Assembly (NCBI GenBank): GCA_007118525.1
Contig: SKRK01000060.1
Location: 1-15,866, forward strand
DNA: 15,866 nucleotides
Direction of reading: 5' to 3'
From: Balneolaceae bacterium
Lineage (GTDB): Bacteria > Bacteroidota > Rhodothermia > Balneolales > Balneolaceae
A model generated the notes under the pieces. That model made no database searches. It had not been told where the DNA came from and was given only the letters and a program-made list of their open reading frames with translations. Numbering within the stretch: the stretch's first letter is position 1; each line of letters starts with the position of its first letter. Positions 1 to 8,250 of the stretch are shown piece after piece. The translations under genes and the position numbers were made by a program.

Positions 1-1472
1 TTGATGGTATTGGTTTGACGGCGCATGTAGGCCTTCCATGCATCCGATCCGGATTCTCTTCCGCCTCCGGTCTCTTTTTCACCGCCAAATGCTCCACCGA
101 TTTCGGCACCGCTGGTTCCGATATTCACGTTGGCAATACCACAATCGGAGCCGCGGTGACTCAGGAAATTCTCGGCTTCGCGCATATTCAGCGTAAAAAT
201 GGATGAGCTGAGTCCCTGCCTTACACCATTGTGATAGGCAATGGCCTCATCCAGTGTTTTGTATTTGATGAGATAGAGTATGGGAGCAAAGGTTTCGTCC
301 TGAACAATCTCGTAGTGGTTTTCCACTTCACAGATGGCCGGTTTTACATAGTGCCCTTCCATGTTTTCAAGTACGTCGCCGCCGCATAAGACGGAGCCGC
401 CCTCATCCTTAACTTTTTTCAGTGCAGCCTGCATCATATCCACAGCATCCTGGTCGATAAGCGGACCAACAAGAGTGGATGAATCAAGAGGATCACCAAT
501 CTTGATACTTTTGTAGATCTCCTCTAAACGCCCCTTCACTTCGTCATAAACATCTTCATGAATGATCAATCTCCGGGTACTTGTACATCGCTGGCCGGCC
601 GTTCCAACTGCACCGAATACAACAGCACGAATGGTCATTTCCAGATCGGCTTCCTTGCTGATAATGATGGCGTTGTTACCGCCAAGTTCAAGAATGGTTT
701 TACCAAGCCTGGCTCCCACAACCTGGGCTACTTTTTTACCCATCGGTATAGAACCTGTTGCAGAGATCAGAGGGATACGCTCATCACTTGTCATCCACTC
801 ACCCACTTCGCGTCCGCCGGTAATGAGGCCAAAAACCCCTTCAGGAAGATCATTCTCTTTCAAAACTTCAGCTACAATATTTTGAACAGCCACTCCGCAT
901 AGCGGGGTTTTTTCCGATCCCTTCCAGATCACGGTATCACCGCAAACTGCAGCAATCATCGCATTCCAGCTGTAAACGGCAACAGGAAAGTTAAAGGCGG
1001 AAATTACACCCACAGGGCCAAGCGGATGCCACTGCTCGTACATTCTGTGTTGAGGTCGCTCTGAGTGCATGGTTAGCCCATATAGCTGGCGCGAAAGCCC
1101 TACGGCAAAGTCACAAATATCGATCATCTCCTGAACTTCACCCAGCCCTTCCTGATAGATTTTTCCCATCTCATAGGAGACCAGTTTACCCAAAGGCTCC
1201 TTATACTCACGGAGCTTGAGGCCAATTTGCCGCACAATTTCGCCCCGCAGTGGTGCCGGCGTCATGCGCCATTCATCAAATGCATTTAGCGACTCTTTGA
1301 TGACTTCTTCATACTCCTTTTTGGTGGTTTCATATACACCTGCTATCTCTGAACCGTTTGAAGGCGTATAACTGGTGATCATATTTGCAGAACCGGTTTT
1401 TAAAAATTTCTGCCCGGTTGATGTTCCTGCATTTTCTTTTTTAATACCGAGTGTGCTCAAAAAATCTTTCAT
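1..1472 (-). CDS. ALDH7-family aldehyde dehydrogenase (antiquitin / piperideine-6-carboxylate dehydrogenase type), 3' end off the window
   Basis: NAD(P)-dependent oxidation of an aldehyde to a carboxylate. The ALDH7 family is best known for alpha-aminoadipic semialdehyde/piperideine-6-carboxylate in lysine catabolism. The frame is open from ATG 1470-1472 to the window edge, giving 490 residues, and by comparison with ALDH7A1 I expect about 15 more. Seen: the substrate-channel block FNFPVAVYSWNA; the catalytic-base motif ELGGNNAI with Glu262; the nucleophile motif GTAGQRCTSTRR with Cys296, at the usual 34-residue spacing; and the C-terminal blocks TSGAEIGGAFGGEKETGGG and SDAWKAYMRR, which are diagnostic of ALDH7 rather than of ALDH1/2 or succinic-semialdehyde enzymes. 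The catalytic residues are intact, so the truncation is only the window edge. The gene stands alone on this strand, divergent from the RNA methyltransferase, with a candidate sigma-70 promoter just upstream. The family assignment is firm; the physiological substrate is inferred. Confidence 0.93.
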   Translation of the reverse strand, partial: MKDFLSTLGIKKENAGTSTGQKFLKTGSANMITSYTPSNGSEIAGVYETTKKEYEEVIKESLNAFDEWRMTPAPLRGEIVRQIGLKLREYKEPLGKLVSYEMGKIYQEGLGEVQEMIDICDFAVGLSRQLYGLTMHSERPQHRMYEQWHPLGPVGVISAFNFPVAVYSWNAMIAAVCGDTVIWKGSEKTPLCGVAVQNIVAEVLKENDLPEGVFGLITGGREVGEWMTSDERIPLISATGSIPMGKKVAQVVGARLGKTILELGGNNAIIISKEADLEMTIRAVVFGAVGTAGQRCTSTRRLIIHEDVYDEVKGRLEEIYKSIKIGDPLDSSTLVGPLIDQDAVDMMQAALKKVKDEGGSVLCGGDVLENMEGHYVKPAICEVENHYEIVQDETFAPILYLIKYKTLDEAIAYHNGVRQGLSSSIFTLNMREAENFLSHRGSDCGIANVNIGTSGAEIGGAFGGEKETGGGRESGSDAWKAYMRRQTNTI

Positions 1473-1497
1473 ACTGTATATCTTTTTCTTAAATGGT

Positions 1498-1526
1498 AGT
1501 TTATTTCAATATATAGCGTGTGTCAA
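1498..1526 (-). promoter_or_regulatory. Candidate sigma-70-like promoter of the aldehyde dehydrogenase gene
   Basis: On the minus strand, TTGACA (1526-1521) is followed by a 17-base spacer and TAAACT (1503-1498, 4 of 6 matches to TATAAT). Transcription would start near 1491, leaving a leader of about 20 bases before the ATG at 1472. The -35 is perfect but the -10 is weak. The lineage may also use Bacteroidetes-type promoters, so this is only a candidate. Confidence 0.35.
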
Positions 1527-1562
1527 CGAAACCCAATCAATCTGTCGGCTTTATCAAAATTT

Positions 1563-2336
1563 ATGAATTCAAAACCTGCTTCCAAAAACCACATTAAAAA
1601 CAGAAAGAAACTCCTGATGGGAAAGTATCGAAAAAAAGAGCAGCTTTTTTTAGCTGAGGGGAGCCGCTGTGTTGAGCAGATCTTAGAAAATGGGGCGGTG
1701 GAGGTTATCGAACTGTTGGTTGAGGATGGTTTTGATGCAGCAAACCTAAACCCGCCCAGCCTGCCGGTATATTCTCTGAGCAGTGACGATTTCAACTCGC
1801 TTTCCGATACGGAAACACCCCAGGGTGTGATTGCCGTTTGCAGGATACCTCCGGAAGCTGACCTCCGTTATTTAGCTGAACAAAGGGGGCTATTAGTCGC
1901 TTTTGATGAAATACAGGATCCCGGCAATCTGGGTACCATGATACGTACAGCTTCATGGTTTGAGAGTACCGGATTGCTTATCGGAGAGGGTACTGTAGAC
2001 ATGTTTCATCCAAAAGTGGTTCGAAGTACCGCAGGCGCAACGGGCACAATTCCGTACCTGAAGGGAGATCTCATTGAACTGTTGGTAAATCTGGAAGAAT
2101 CAGGCTACCGGGTTTTTTTACTTGATGCCTCAGATGCTTCTGTTGAGTTAAGAAACGTGAATCCGGAAAAGGATAAAAAAACGGTTCTTGTGGTTGGTAA
2201 CGAGGCGAGCGGGGTTCAGTCAAAACTTTTCGGTAATAAAAGAACTGCCGTCAAAATTGAAGGCAAAAGTAACAGGGTGGAAAGCCTTAATGCAGCCGTG
2301 GCATTAAGTATTGGCCTTTATCACTTTCAGAACTGA
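1563..2336 (+). CDS. TrmH/SpoU-family RNA 2'-O-ribose methyltransferase
   Basis: SAM-dependent methylation of a ribose 2'-OH in rRNA or tRNA, by a SPOUT-fold (trefoil-knot) enzyme, in the cytoplasm. From ATG 1563 it is 257 residues, a normal size for RlmB/TrmH-like enzymes that carry the N-terminal substrate-binding domain. The N-terminal part (about residues 8-95) has the basic KNRKKLLMGKYRKK start and a DVF-like L7Ae-type fold pattern. The three SpoU motifs follow: FDEIQDPGNLGTMIRTA with Asn122 and Arg128 (motif 1), VVGNEASGV with Glu214 (motif 2, Ala where Gly is commoner), and RVESLNAAVALSIGLY with Asn243 (motif 3). An in-frame GTG at 1518 would add 15 residues, but the ATG fits the family start better; no clear Shine-Dalgarno is visible. 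It is divergent from the ALDH gene with 90 bases between starts. The target nucleotide cannot be read from the sequence. Confidence 0.92.
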   Translation: MNSKPASKNHIKNRKKLLMGKYRKKEQLFLAEGSRCVEQILENGAVEVIELLVEDGFDAANLNPPSLPVYSLSSDDFNSLSDTETPQGVIAVCRIPPEADLRYLAEQRGLLVAFDEIQDPGNLGTMIRTASWFESTGLLIGEGTVDMFHPKVVRSTAGATGTIPYLKGDLIELLVNLEESGYRVFLLDASDASVELRNVNPEKDKKTVLVVGNEASGVQSKLFGNKRTAVKIEGKSNRVESLNAAVALSIGLYHFQN

Positions 2337-2387
2337 GAATTCAGCCTCCAATAATTCGATGCCACTGACTCTTGTTCCGTAACGGAT

Positions 2388-2407
2388 GCTTTAAAAGCTC
2401 TATTTTT
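2388..2407 (+). terminator. Weak possible terminator after the RNA methyltransferase
   Basis: GCTT-TAA-AAGC (2388-2398) is a 4-bp stem with a 3-base loop, followed by TCTATTTTT. It lies about 50 bases after the methyltransferase stop and ahead of the separate promoter of the next gene. A short CCGT-A-ACGG palindrome (2377-2385) sits just before it. The stem is too short to be convincing. Confidence 0.15.
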
Positions 2408-2452
2408 CGGACCCAAAGACAAATTGAATTAACATTAAGTTTTCTAAAGCAA

Positions 2453-2489
2453 TTGACTATCTGTCACTGTTTAAGTATAGTTATATAAT
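2453..2489 (+). promoter_or_regulatory. Promoter of the PIN-PhoH gene
   Basis: TTGACT (2453-2458), a 17-base spacer and TATAGT (2476-2481) give matches of 5/6 and 5/6 with ideal spacing. A perfect TATAAT follows at 2484-2489 and could serve as an alternative -10. The site lies about 50-80 bases ahead of the ATG at 2535, inside the 198-base gap after the methyltransferase, which suggests that the PhoH gene is transcribed separately. Confidence 0.5.
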
Positions 2490-2534
2490 GAATCATCACA
2501 GACACCTTTCTCAGCAATCTAAACAGGATGGTCT

Positions 2535-3869
2535 ATGCCCAGCAAGAAAAAATCGAAGAAGATCTTTGTTCTCGATACTTCTGTCCTTTTGTACGACTCC
2601 GATGCAATCAAAAACTTTGAAAAACATGATATAGCCATTCCCATTACTGTTTTGGAAGAGCTCGACTCCTTCAAAAAAGGGAATTCGGTCACCAATCTGC
2701 ACGCCCGCGAATTTATCCGCTACCTGGATAAAATCTCCGATGCCAACATGATCCAGAAGTGGATTCCCCTCAATGGCAAAACTCACGGCAATATACGTGT
2801 AATCAGTGATGAGGGGAGTAAACAAGATGCTTCGAAAGTATTCGGCACGGTAAAAAACGATCACAGGATTTTAAATGCCGCGCTGAAATTACGTGAAGAG
2901 GAGACCACAAAGAAAGTAATCCTGGTTTCAAAGGATATTAACCTGCGCCTGAAATCGCGCGCTCTGCAGCTGGATGCCGAAGATTACGAAACTACCCGGA
3001 TCAAGGATATAGATCATCTCTATAAAGGCAAGACGGATCTAAAGTTTGAAGACAGTACCCCTATCAACAAACTTTATAAAGAGGGCAAGATTATGCATGA
3101 AGATCTTGAAAAAAGTCCGCCGGTTAGCAATCACTACTATGTTTTAAAGAACCACTCCAGTTCAGCACTTGGCCATTATAACCCCAAGAGCAAAGCTGTT
3201 GAGCTGGTAAAACCGATGAATGCCTATGGTGTGAACCCCAGAAATGCGGAACAGACATTTGCCATGCATGCACTGATGGATCCCGAGATTCAGCTGGCAA
3301 CCATAACAGGTTCGGCAGGCACCGGCAAAACGCTGCTGGCACTTGCCTGTGCCCTCGAACAGCGAAGCCACTACCGTCAGATCTATCTTGCCCGGCCAAT
3401 AGTGCCGCTGAGTAACCGCGATATCGGGTATCTGCCGGGTGATGTGAAATCCAAAATTGATCCCTACATGCAGCCTCTCTGGGATAACCTGAGCATTATC
3501 AAAAATCAGTTTAAAGAGAGCAGCAAACAGTTCAAAAAGATTGATGAGCTGGTACAGACTGAAAAACTCTCCATTGTCCCTCTTGCCTACATTCGCGGGC
3601 GAAGTTTAAACAATGTGATCTTTATCATTGATGAGGCTCAGAACCTCACTCCGCACGAGATCAAAACCATCATTACACGCGCCGGAGAAAATACGAAGAT
3701 CATCTTTACCGGTGACATCTTCCAGATCGACACTCCCTATCTGGACGCACAGAGTAACGGACTCTCCTACCTGGTTGACCGCATGAACAACAATGATGTT
3801 TATGCTCATATTAACCTTGAAAAAGGAGAACGGTCTGTGCTGGCGAATTTGGCGAGTAAGTTTTTGTGA
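2535..3869 (+). CDS. PIN-domain plus PhoH-family ATPase (YlaK/PhoH2 type)
   Basis: A two-domain protein of 444 residues, the usual length for the family. The N-terminal PIN ribonuclease domain (about 9-150) keeps its acidic residues: Asp14 in FVLDTSVLLYD, Glu41/42 in VLEELDSFK, Asp109 in KNDHRIL and Asp134 in SKDINLRLKSRAL. The C-terminal PhoH P-loop ATPase (about 235-440) has Walker A GSAGTGKT (259-266), the ARP and GYLPGD blocks, RGRSLNN, Walker B FIIDEAQNL (363-371) and TGDIFQID (392-399). Known relatives (PhoH2) combine ATP-driven RNA unwinding with sequence-specific RNA cleavage; the cellular role is poorly defined. A good ribosome site AGGATGG starts 10 bases ahead of the ATG. No antitoxin-like small ORF precedes it, unlike mycobacterial phoAT-phoH2, so a toxin-antitoxin role is not supported here. 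Confidence 0.94.
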   Translation: MPSKKKSKKIFVLDTSVLLYDSDAIKNFEKHDIAIPITVLEELDSFKKGNSVTNLHAREFIRYLDKISDANMIQKWIPLNGKTHGNIRVISDEGSKQDASKVFGTVKNDHRILNAALKLREEETTKKVILVSKDINLRLKSRALQLDAEDYETTRIKDIDHLYKGKTDLKFEDSTPINKLYKEGKIMHEDLEKSPPVSNHYYVLKNHSSSALGHYNPKSKAVELVKPMNAYGVNPRNAEQTFAMHALMDPEIQLATITGSAGTGKTLLALACALEQRSHYRQIYLARPIVPLSNRDIGYLPGDVKSKIDPYMQPLWDNLSIIKNQFKESSKQFKKIDELVQTEKLSIVPLAYIRGRSLNNVIFIIDEAQNLTPHEIKTIITRAGENTKIIFTGDIFQIDTPYLDAQSNGLSYLVDRMNNNDVYAHINLEKGERSVLANLASKFL

Positions 3870-3971
3870 TGGATAGGCTAGTCTTGAGACTTGAGTCGTG
3901 AGTTTTTGAAAAGGTTGAGAATTGAAGGCAGTCGCTTAGAGGGATCCCTTTGCTTCGCTTCGGGAACGCTG
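3870..3971. repeat. Convergent intergenic gap with heptad and palindromic repeat-like sequence
   Basis: Between the PhoH stop and the flavoprotein stop. It holds three near-identical heptads, CTTGAGA-CTTGAGT-CGTGAGT (3883-3903), of which the first overlaps an AGTCT-TG-AGACT inverted repeat (3880-3891). It also holds the 10-bp palindrome AGGGATCCCT (3940-3949) followed by a doubled GCTTC and CGGGAAC. No ORF and no clean U-tract terminator are seen. The composition is reminiscent of short dispersed intergenic repeats in many bacterial genomes, but no second copy is present in this window. Confidence 0.35.
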
Positions 3972-5216
3972 TCAGGTCTTTTGTTTAGCTAATGCATTGG
4001 CAGCCAGCCAGCCGTTGGTCCAGGCAGCCTGGAAGTTAAAGCCGCCTGTGATGCCGTCGATGTTCAAAACTTCGCCCACAAAATAGATTCCGGGCACTAT
4101 TTTGCTTTCAAGGGTGTCCGGGTTTACCTCATTCAAGGGAATTCCGCCACTGGTCACAAACTCCTCTTTGTAGGTGGTTTTTCCCTGTATATCGTATCTA
4201 CCCCTTACAAGCTGCTGGGTGAGTTCGTGAATCTCCTTATTCGACACGTCGGCCCATCGCTTCTCCCTGCTGATGCCTGAGAGCTCTATAAATCGCTCCC
4301 ACAACCGTGCAGGAAATGGAAACATGTCCTGTTTGGCAGTCAGTTTTTTACTGTTGGTTTCGCGCAGGTTCATAAGCTGCTTTCTGGCAGCCTCTTCATT
4401 CATCGGACTGAGCCAATTCACCCTCACTTTGTACCGGTATTCTCTTTCGTAGAGATCCCGTGCGGCCCATGCGGAGAGCTTTAAAACGGCCGGCCCGCTC
4501 AATCCCCAGTGAGTTATCAAAACAGGGCCTGTTTCGGTATATGCAGTTTCCTCAATATGAACCTCTGCCTTTTCAACCGAAATTCCGGCGAGGTCGCTGA
4601 AAATCTTTTCCCGGAAATTAAAGGTGAAGAGAGAAGGAACAGGTGTTACAACGGAGTGGCCCAACTCTTTGAGCCATAGATACGCATTTTCACGATTATA
4701 GCCGCCGCTTGCTACCACTACGGCATCGTAATTTTTTGCTTTCTCTTTGTGGATGTGCAGTTTAAAACCTTCCTCTCCCAGCGGTTCGATTTGATCCACT
4801 CTCGTTCTTGTGCAGATTACTACCCCAACCTTTTTCGCTTCTTCCATCAGGCAGTTAATGATGGTTTCGGAGCTGTCGGTAACCGGAAACATACGCCCGT
4901 CTTCCTCCGCTTTGAGCTTCACACCCCTTGATTCGAACCACTCTACAGTATCGGAGGCCTGGAACTGTTCAAAGCTCCATCGAAGTACTTTTTCTCCCCG
5001 GGGATATGCCCTTGAAAGCTGTTCCGGGTCAAAGCAGTGATGAGTTACATTGCAACGCCCCCCGCCCGAAACCCTGACTTTTGACAGGAGCTCCTTCGAT
5101 TTCTCATAAATGGTTACCCTTAATAAAGGATTCAACCGGGCGGCATTAATTGCTGTAAAAAAGCCGGCGGCCCCACCACCAACCACAGCCACTGAATCTA
5201 TTTTTTGTCTACTCAT
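3972..5216 (-). CDS. BaiN/HI0933-family FAD/NAD(P)-dependent oxidoreductase
   Basis: A flavoprotein of the HI0933/YhiN/BaiN family, 414 residues, full length. Seen: the N-terminal dinucleotide-binding motif VAVVGGGAAGFFTA (FAD, residues 9-22); the family signature KVRVSGGGRCNVT (46-58); a second glycine-rich strand VVVASGG (166-172); the mid-protein block THWGLSGPAVL (235-245); and the C-terminal FAD-contact block FVGEVLNIDGITGGFNFQA (379-397). The physiological substrate is unknown for most members; bile-acid reduction by BaiN is one specialised case and should not be carried over. ATG 5214-5216 is the natural start because the Rossmann strand begins at once. It follows the FecR gene by 38 bases on the same strand, so it may be the last gene of that unit, although a functional link is not evident. 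Confidence 0.92.
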   Translation of the reverse strand: MSRQKIDSVAVVGGGAAGFFTAINAARLNPLLRVTIYEKSKELLSKVRVSGGGRCNVTHHCFDPEQLSRAYPRGEKVLRWSFEQFQASDTVEWFESRGVKLKAEEDGRMFPVTDSSETIINCLMEEAKKVGVVICTRTRVDQIEPLGEEGFKLHIHKEKAKNYDAVVVASGGYNRENAYLWLKELGHSVVTPVPSLFTFNFREKIFSDLAGISVEKAEVHIEETAYTETGPVLITHWGLSGPAVLKLSAWAARDLYEREYRYKVRVNWLSPMNEEAARKQLMNLRETNSKKLTAKQDMFPFPARLWERFIELSGISREKRWADVSNKEIHELTQQLVRGRYDIQGKTTYKEEFVTSGGIPLNEVNPDTLESKIVPGIYFVGEVLNIDGITGGFNFQAAWTNGWLAANALAKQKT

Positions 5217-5254
5217 TCCATCAAATTAAGAAGGATGAGTTAGGGCTCAAAAGT

Positions 5255-6007
5255 TTAATTCTCTTCTTCCTGTTCAAAAATCCTCAATCGCTCTTCTGCA
5301 TCCTGACCTTGGCGACTTCTGAATTGAAGCCTCATCTCCCGCTCAATCAGGTCTCTGTCAAGAATCTCATATTCACTCGAAAGCTCACTTATCTGTTCGT
5401 CTGTAAGTTCGCCACTCTCGACGGTTCCGTCCTGATCAACTTCCAGGAACATTCTATTGGCAAGATTTACAATTTGACCTGTTGACCTAATCGTTACCTC
5501 AACCTCTCCCTCTTCTACCCAGATATAATCATCAGAAGTGATTCCAAACCGAGTACCTTTCACGGACGCCACTGTGTTGGTCGTGGTAATTTCAAATTCT
5601 GTATCCCCTCTTCTATTCACATCCATAAAGAGGGCGCCAAGGGCAAGATTGATTTGAGTTCGAAGGTTCATGTCCTTGTCCTGATTTAAGGCGCTTCGAA
5701 TCACAAGTTGTGAAGATGGGCTCACCCGTGTAATGGTTTCATCAAGAAACAGAACCATGGCAAAACCGGCACTGCTCGTTGTAAGTGTATCTCCTGTTAC
5801 AAGAGATTTACCTACGGTTACCAATGTGTCAGTAGAAACGTTTGAGATCGTTACCGCCGGCACATACCTCCTCACGTATGCAATTTCATCATCCGACTCT
5901 TCAAACTGCATTGTCGTTTGTTCGGCCGGAGAAACAAAGAGTAGATAAACAATAATTGCGGCAACCAACAGCCCAACAATCAATAAACCTGTTTTTAAGT
6001 TTTTCAT
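5255..6007 (-). CDS. Membrane-anchored FecR-domain protein
   Basis: 250 residues. One N-terminal membrane helix (about 7-24, after MKNLK) would place the rest outside the inner membrane. The FecR domain (about 55-185) shows the family pattern VTGDTLTTSSAGFAMVLFLD, then RVSPSSQLVI and the conserved VASVKGTRFGI (146-156) and WVEEGEVEV. The last 50 residues are highly charged and probably helical (ISELSSEYEILDRDLIEREM). Classical FecR is an anti-sigma regulator of iron uptake with a short cytoplasmic segment that contacts the sigma factor. Here the segment before the helix is only about 5 residues and no sigma factor or TonB receptor is adjacent, so a structural or ligand-sensing envelope role is as likely. 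It starts 6 bases after the stop of the upstream secreted-protein gene, with GGGGAA overlapping that stop as a ribosome site. Confidence 0.85.
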   Translation of the reverse strand: MKNLKTGLLIVGLLVAAIIVYLLFVSPAEQTTMQFEESDDEIAYVRRYVPAVTISNVSTDTLVTVGKSLVTGDTLTTSSAGFAMVLFLDETITRVSPSSQLVIRSALNQDKDMNLRTQINLALGALFMDVNRRGDTEFEITTTNTVASVKGTRFGITSDDYIWVEEGEVEVTIRSTGQIVNLANRMFLEVDQDGTVESGELTDEQISELSSEYEILDRDLIEREMRLQFRSRQGQDAEERLRIFEQEEEN

Positions 6008-6013
6008 ATTATT

Positions 6014-7195
6014 TTATTCCCCGATTACAGCTCTGTTAGTTTGTATTTTTTGCACCATTTCCTGTAGTATGGGTATCGCTTCACTTGCAGTGTAAACTCT
6101 ACCATCCAGCTCAATCTTATCAAGTTCTAAGCCCTCGCGTAATAGCTGCTCTACCTTGTCTGTTCCAAGCAATATAGTAAGTAATTCTGTTAATTTGTCC
6201 GTATCAACTCTTTCAGTGGTAAAGTCCCAGATATCCGATTCAATCTCTTTCTCTCCATGAGTTGTTTTTACATTCGCACGAACCTGCCAGGCATAAACTT
6301 CACCTTGTTCCAAAACCTCAGCAAGCTCCTCGGGATACCGAAAACTATTCCCCGTGGTAATAACATCTAAATAGACGTTGCGGGAGGTATTGGTGATATT
6401 TTCACTTGAGTGAGGCTGTTGAAATTGATGGTTCAATAACTGTTCCGTTGTCTCAGTTTCGCTCTTTTTAACAACAATCAGCCTGTACATTAACTGCTCG
6501 AGGCCACTCCACTGAAAAAGCGGGGTTTCAAACCTTAAATCAGTTCTTGAGATTCTACTTAATGCTTCACCGTCATCGGTGATGGTAAGTACACTTTCAG
6601 GCAGATTCGTTTCAAATGAGATCGATTCTGTAGCTATACGTTCTTTAGACACTCCATCCGTTATTTTGAACAGCTCCACTTCCACCGTGTAATTATCATC
6701 CGATACCAATGCTCCTGCATTCAGTGAGCTTAATATATTGCGGGCACTGCTGCTTAAAATAAAATCGAATTTCAGATCTCTTTCGCCATCGGGTAATTTA
6801 CCGTTTATAATATCAAGATTAGAGAAACGAACAGTTTCGTCGGGCTGCAGCACAATTGCGTCTTCGGGTTCCTGTACAGCATAAAGAAGCTCCCCATAGA
6901 AATCACTCATCAACCTGGTTTCTATCAAATACTCCACCAGTTCATTTTCAGATGGATTCTGAATCTGATAGTGCAAAACGGGGATATTTTCAGAACTTTT
7001 GAACATAAACGTAATTAATTCATCCAGATGATCAGAGCTGAAGTCACCGTGAAATTGCAGGTTGAGCAGCTGCCCTTCTTCAGATACAGCCGATTTCCCG
7101 GTCTGTAACAATAATCCGAGCAAAAGAATCAGTGACCAGTACATTTTGACGGATCTACCTCTATTTAGTAAATGAGTTTGTATTAAATATAACAT
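6014..7195 (-). CDS. Unrecognised secreted protein with a C-terminal Fn3-like segment
   Basis: I do not recognise the family. The longest form has 393 residues. A hydrophobic segment YWSLILLLGLLLQTGKSA (19-36) is preceded by a basic stretch NRGRSVK and reads as a Sec signal peptide; there is no lipobox cysteine. The body is acidic and beta-rich. About residues 40-215 form one or two Ig-like sheets. About 225-330 resemble a fibronectin-III-type module (PLFQWSG, YRLIVVKK, VYAWQVRANV, IWDFTTE), followed by a helical tail (about 331-393). ATG 7142-7144 is an alternative start that removes 17 residues. The longer start is kept because it supplies the positive n-region, but a TATATT-like element near 7191-7186 could instead be promoter sequence and favour the shorter one. 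It is immediately upstream of, and nearly abuts, the FecR gene, so the two probably act together in the periplasm or at the cell surface. Confidence 0.7.
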   Translation of the reverse strand: MLYLIQTHLLNRGRSVKMYWSLILLLGLLLQTGKSAVSEEGQLLNLQFHGDFSSDHLDELITFMFKSSENIPVLHYQIQNPSENELVEYLIETRLMSDFYGELLYAVQEPEDAIVLQPDETVRFSNLDIINGKLPDGERDLKFDFILSSSARNILSSLNAGALVSDDNYTVEVELFKITDGVSKERIATESISFETNLPESVLTITDDGEALSRISRTDLRFETPLFQWSGLEQLMYRLIVVKKSETETTEQLLNHQFQQPHSSENITNTSRNVYLDVITTGNSFRYPEELAEVLEQGEVYAWQVRANVKTTHGEKEIESDIWDFTTERVDTDKLTELLTILLGTDKVEQLLREGLELDKIELDGRVYTASEAIPILQEMVQKIQTNRAVIGE

Positions 7196-7263
7196 TCGTG
7201 GCTGCTGTAAATACTTAAATTTGATTAATATACCGTGGCTGGAATTATTTTTTCCTAATTATG

Positions 7264-8250
7264 CTACATACCGTTTAGCACGATTTTTCCGGCATTTTGA
7301 TTGTTCTCCATCCTGGAATGGGCCTTTTCTACATCCTTCCAATCATATACAGAGTCGATTACAGGGCTTAATTTCACATTTTTAAACAAATTAATCGTAT
7401 TTGAGTAAAACTCTTTGGTTAATCTTGCTTTGTAGGCAGTATTTCGGTTCCTGAGGGTAGAACCTTTAATGGTTAATCGTTTTCTGAGTATTGGCACAAT
7501 ACTCATGTTCTCCACCGTTGCCCCACCCAGCATTGCCAAATAGACCAGTCTGCTATCCATAGCCATTACTTTTAGATTATCGTGCCAATAAGGTGATCCA
7601 ACAAAATCGATAATCACATTTACGCTATTCTTGCCAAGCTCAGCTTCAATAATATCTGAATGGTTTTGTCTTTTGTAATTGATAAGGAGCCGGGCGCCCA
7701 GTGATCTGCACAGCTCCAGCTTTTCGTCACTGCCTGCGGTTACGGCTATTCTGGCATTCCTTAACAGCTCTGCCAGCTGTATTGCGGCAGTTCCTACTCC
7801 GCTGGCACCCGCATGAATCAGAATTGTTTCTCCCTCATCAAGTTCTGCCAGCCATATAACTGCCTGAAATGCCGTTAGGAACACCTCAGGGATAGCCGCA
7901 GCCTCCTCAAATGAGAAGGCTTCCGGCATGGGCATGGCAAGATCTTCATGAATTGTGCAATATTCGGCATAACCACCCCCTCCCAGCAAGCCAAAAACAG
8001 GATCCCCTTTTTCAAATTTCGTGACTCCATCACCAACAGATTCAACCACTCCGGCCATTTCCAGCCCCAGAATTGGCGATTCACCCACAGGAGGCGGATA
8101 CTTCCCCGTTTTCTGCAGCAAATCGGCACGATTGAGGGCTGTGGCCTCTATTTTAACGAGAAGTTCCTTGTCTGCCGGTTCCGGATCAGGATGTTCACCA
8201 ATGACCATTACCGGGTTATCGCCGCTATTATCAACCAGAAGTGCTTTCAT
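7264..8250 (-). CDS. PIG3-type NAD(P)H:quinone oxidoreductase (MDR superfamily)
   Basis: A medium-chain dehydrogenase/reductase of 328 residues, standard length. Seen: the GroES-like N-terminal domain with NRADLLQKTGKYPPP (40-54) and ILGLEMAGVVESVG (60-73), which are the PIG3/TP53I3 subgroup hallmarks; no structural or catalytic zinc ligands, as expected for quinone oxidoreductases; and the Rossmann NADPH site HAGASGVGTAAIQLA (146-160). The subgroup signature GSTLRNR lies near the C-terminus. It would reduce quinones or alpha,beta-unsaturated carbonyls with NADPH in the cytoplasm. Its ATG overlaps the stop of the flippase gene (ATGA at 8250-8247), so the two are cotranscribed and probably translationally coupled, although their functions have no obvious link. 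Confidence 0.92.
   Translation of the reverse strand: MKALLVDNSGDNPVMVIGEHPDPEPADKELLVKIEATALNRADLLQKTGKYPPPVGESPILGLEMAGVVESVGDGVTKFEKGDPVFGLLGGGGYAEYCTIHEDLAMPMPEAFSFEEAAAIPEVFLTAFQAVIWLAELDEGETILIHAGASGVGTAAIQLAELLRNARIAVTAGSDEKLELCRSLGARLLINYKRQNHSDIIEAELGKNSVNVIIDFVGSPYWHDNLKVMAMDSRLVYLAMLGGATVENMSIVPILRKRLTIKGSTLRNRNTAYKARLTKEFYSNTINLFKNVKLSPVIDSVYDWKDVEKAHSRMENNQNAGKIVLNGM

Noticed and set aside
558..902. Plus-strand open frames of about 110 codons within the aldehyde dehydrogenase gene
   Set aside because: They are antisense to well-conserved catalytic blocks of the dehydrogenase and have no family-like sequence.
2535..3869. PIN-PhoH gene as the toxin of a toxin-antitoxin system
   Set aside because: The 198-base upstream gap contains no antitoxin-like ORF, and the gene has its own ordinary promoter. 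PIN-PhoH proteins are widespread housekeeping proteins.
5255..6007. FecR protein as a classical anti-sigma regulator of iron uptake
   Set aside because: No ECF sigma factor or TonB-dependent receptor is present in the window, and the cytoplasmic segment is only about 5 residues.
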